From contig NZ_JAEMNV010000005.1 in NCBI RefSeq assembly GCF_016482825.1, positions 1-64,000 on the forward strand: DNA of 64,000 nt, written 5' to 3'. Positions 63,352 through 64,000 of the stretch are shown in pieces. The notes under the pieces are model-generated. The model was given only the letters and a program-made list of their open reading frames with translations, had not been told where the DNA came from and ran no database searches. Every line of letters starts with the position of its first letter. Within the stretch, counting starts at the first letter, position 1. The DNA comes from Antrihabitans stalagmiti. GTDB lineage: Bacteria; Actinomycetota; Actinomycetes; Mycobacteriales; Mycobacteriaceae. The position numbers and the translations under genes are program-made.

Positions 63352-64000
63352 GTGCTGCACCAATACAACACACTGTTGATGGAGCTGATCACAGTGCCGT
63401 TGTTCACCGGCATCATCGGCTACATCACCAACTGGACAGGCGTGTTGATGCTGTTCAAGCCGCTGACCTTCTACGGCTTCAAAGTGCCGGGACTCAAGAC
63501 GCTGTTCCCGCTGCTACCCAAGAAGATCCAGGTCCTGCCGCTGATTCGATCCGACGGCAAGATCGGCTGGCAGGGCATTGTGCCGTCGCGGGCGGACAAG
63601 ATGGCCAGCCTCGCGGTCGACAAAGGTCTTTCCAAACTGGGCGGGGTGTCGGACTTCTATCGAACGATGGATCCGGACCAGATCGCCGCCCATTTCACGA
63701 CAGTTGCCGAAGCCGAAATCCGTGGCGTCGTCGAGAAGATCATCGAGCGCGAAAATCCGACGCTGTGGCGTAACCTACCGAGTCCGATCAAAGAGGCGAT
63801 CCACGCCAGGATCAAGCAACAGCTACCCGAGATCGTCGAAGCGCTGAAGGTCGAAATCGGCGAGAACATCGACGAACTCATCGACGTCAAGCTGATGGTC
63901 ATCAAGCATTTCAGCCAGAACCCACAGCTGCTCAACGACCTCTTTATGATCATGGGCCGCAAGGAACTGACGTTCATGCAGAACTTCGGCTTCTATTTCG
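63352..64000 (+). CDS. DUF445 family membrane protein (copy 2, partial)
   Basis: At least 216 residues; the frame is open to the right edge. Start is the GTG at 63352 with AGGAGG 6 nt upstream. It begins LLMELITVPLFTGIIGYITNW and is closely similar along its whole visible length to the DUF445 protein at 59145 (shared blocks include TNWTGVLMLF and VPSRA-KMAS). It lies 100 bp after lepB. Confidence 0.88.
   Translation, partial: MLHQYNTLLMELITVPLFTGIIGYITNWTGVLMLFKPLTFYGFKVPGLKTLFPLLPKKIQVLPLIRSDGKIGWQGIVPSRADKMASLAVDKGLSKLGGVSDFYRTMDPDQIAAHFTTVAEAEIRGVVEKIIERENPTLWRNLPSPIKEAIHARIKQQLPEIVEALKVEIGENIDELIDVKLMVIKHFSQNPQLLNDLFMIMGRKELTFMQNFGFYF

Overview
The window is high-GC actinobacterial DNA, most likely from a Rhodococcus or a close relative in Mycobacteriales (Nocardia, Gordonia, Williamsia). 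The main evidence is gene order recalled from Mycobacterium tuberculosis: ppx2 - DUF501 - ftsB-like - eno - lpqU-like and mazG - mfd - tetR - tRNA-Gln - glmU - prs - rplY - pth are both collinear with Rv1026 to Rv1014c. A complete ergothioneine gene set (egtABCD plus a PLP lyase) supports the same group. No rRNA gene, insertion sequence, integrase or CRISPR array is visible.  Layout. 1-4739: 3' end of a nonribosomal peptide synthetase gene (A end, PCP, C, A, PCP, TE). 4736-7287: two tandem paralogous double-GNAT proteins. 7364-9256: secreted modular protein (CBM-like, Pro/Thr linker, PA14-like, unknown C-terminal domain). 9415-15204: ndh, ppx, DUF501, ftsB, eno and a transglycosylase. 15205-35113: about 20 kb polysaccharide island sitting exactly between lpqU and mazG, which are neighbours in M. 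tuberculosis. 35114-45339: lhgO-mazG-mfd, two TetR regulators, tRNA-Gln, glmU-prs. 45417-47641: DUF2461, TetR and SDR genes. 47648-53384: ergothioneine locus. 53642-56649: rplY, pth, prfC. 56721-58269: PNPOx-like, VOC and SnoaL-like genes. 58321-64000: an envelope/stress cluster with DUF4393, two DUF445 proteins, a universal stress protein, two paralogous small membrane proteins and signal peptidase I.  How the genes fit. The island encodes most of a Wzx/Wzy-type pathway. Sugar-nucleotide and sugar-modifying enzymes are a CDP-sugar type nucleotidyltransferase, a C-methyltransferase, a PIG-L deacetylase, an NAD-dependent epimerase, an RmlC-like epimerase and a HemL-like aminotransferase. Assembly proteins are four glycosyltransferase genes (one a GT2-GT4 fusion), a WecG/TagA transferase, a Wzx-like flippase, a Wzz-like co-polymerase and a Wzy-like polymerase, plus a DUF4832-like lipoprotein and GNAT proteins. 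The initiating sugar-1-phosphate transferase is not in the window. A second C-methyltransferase paralogue has lost the key catalytic residues.  Regulatory and repeat signals include three copies of a dispersed hairpin at gene ends (35075, 45355, 56664), a strong intrinsic terminator (62082), several promoters whose -10 box lies 6-8 nt before the start codon (suggesting leaderless mRNA), and a possible structured leader before rplY. All functions are inferred from motifs and remembered family features; no database search was run.
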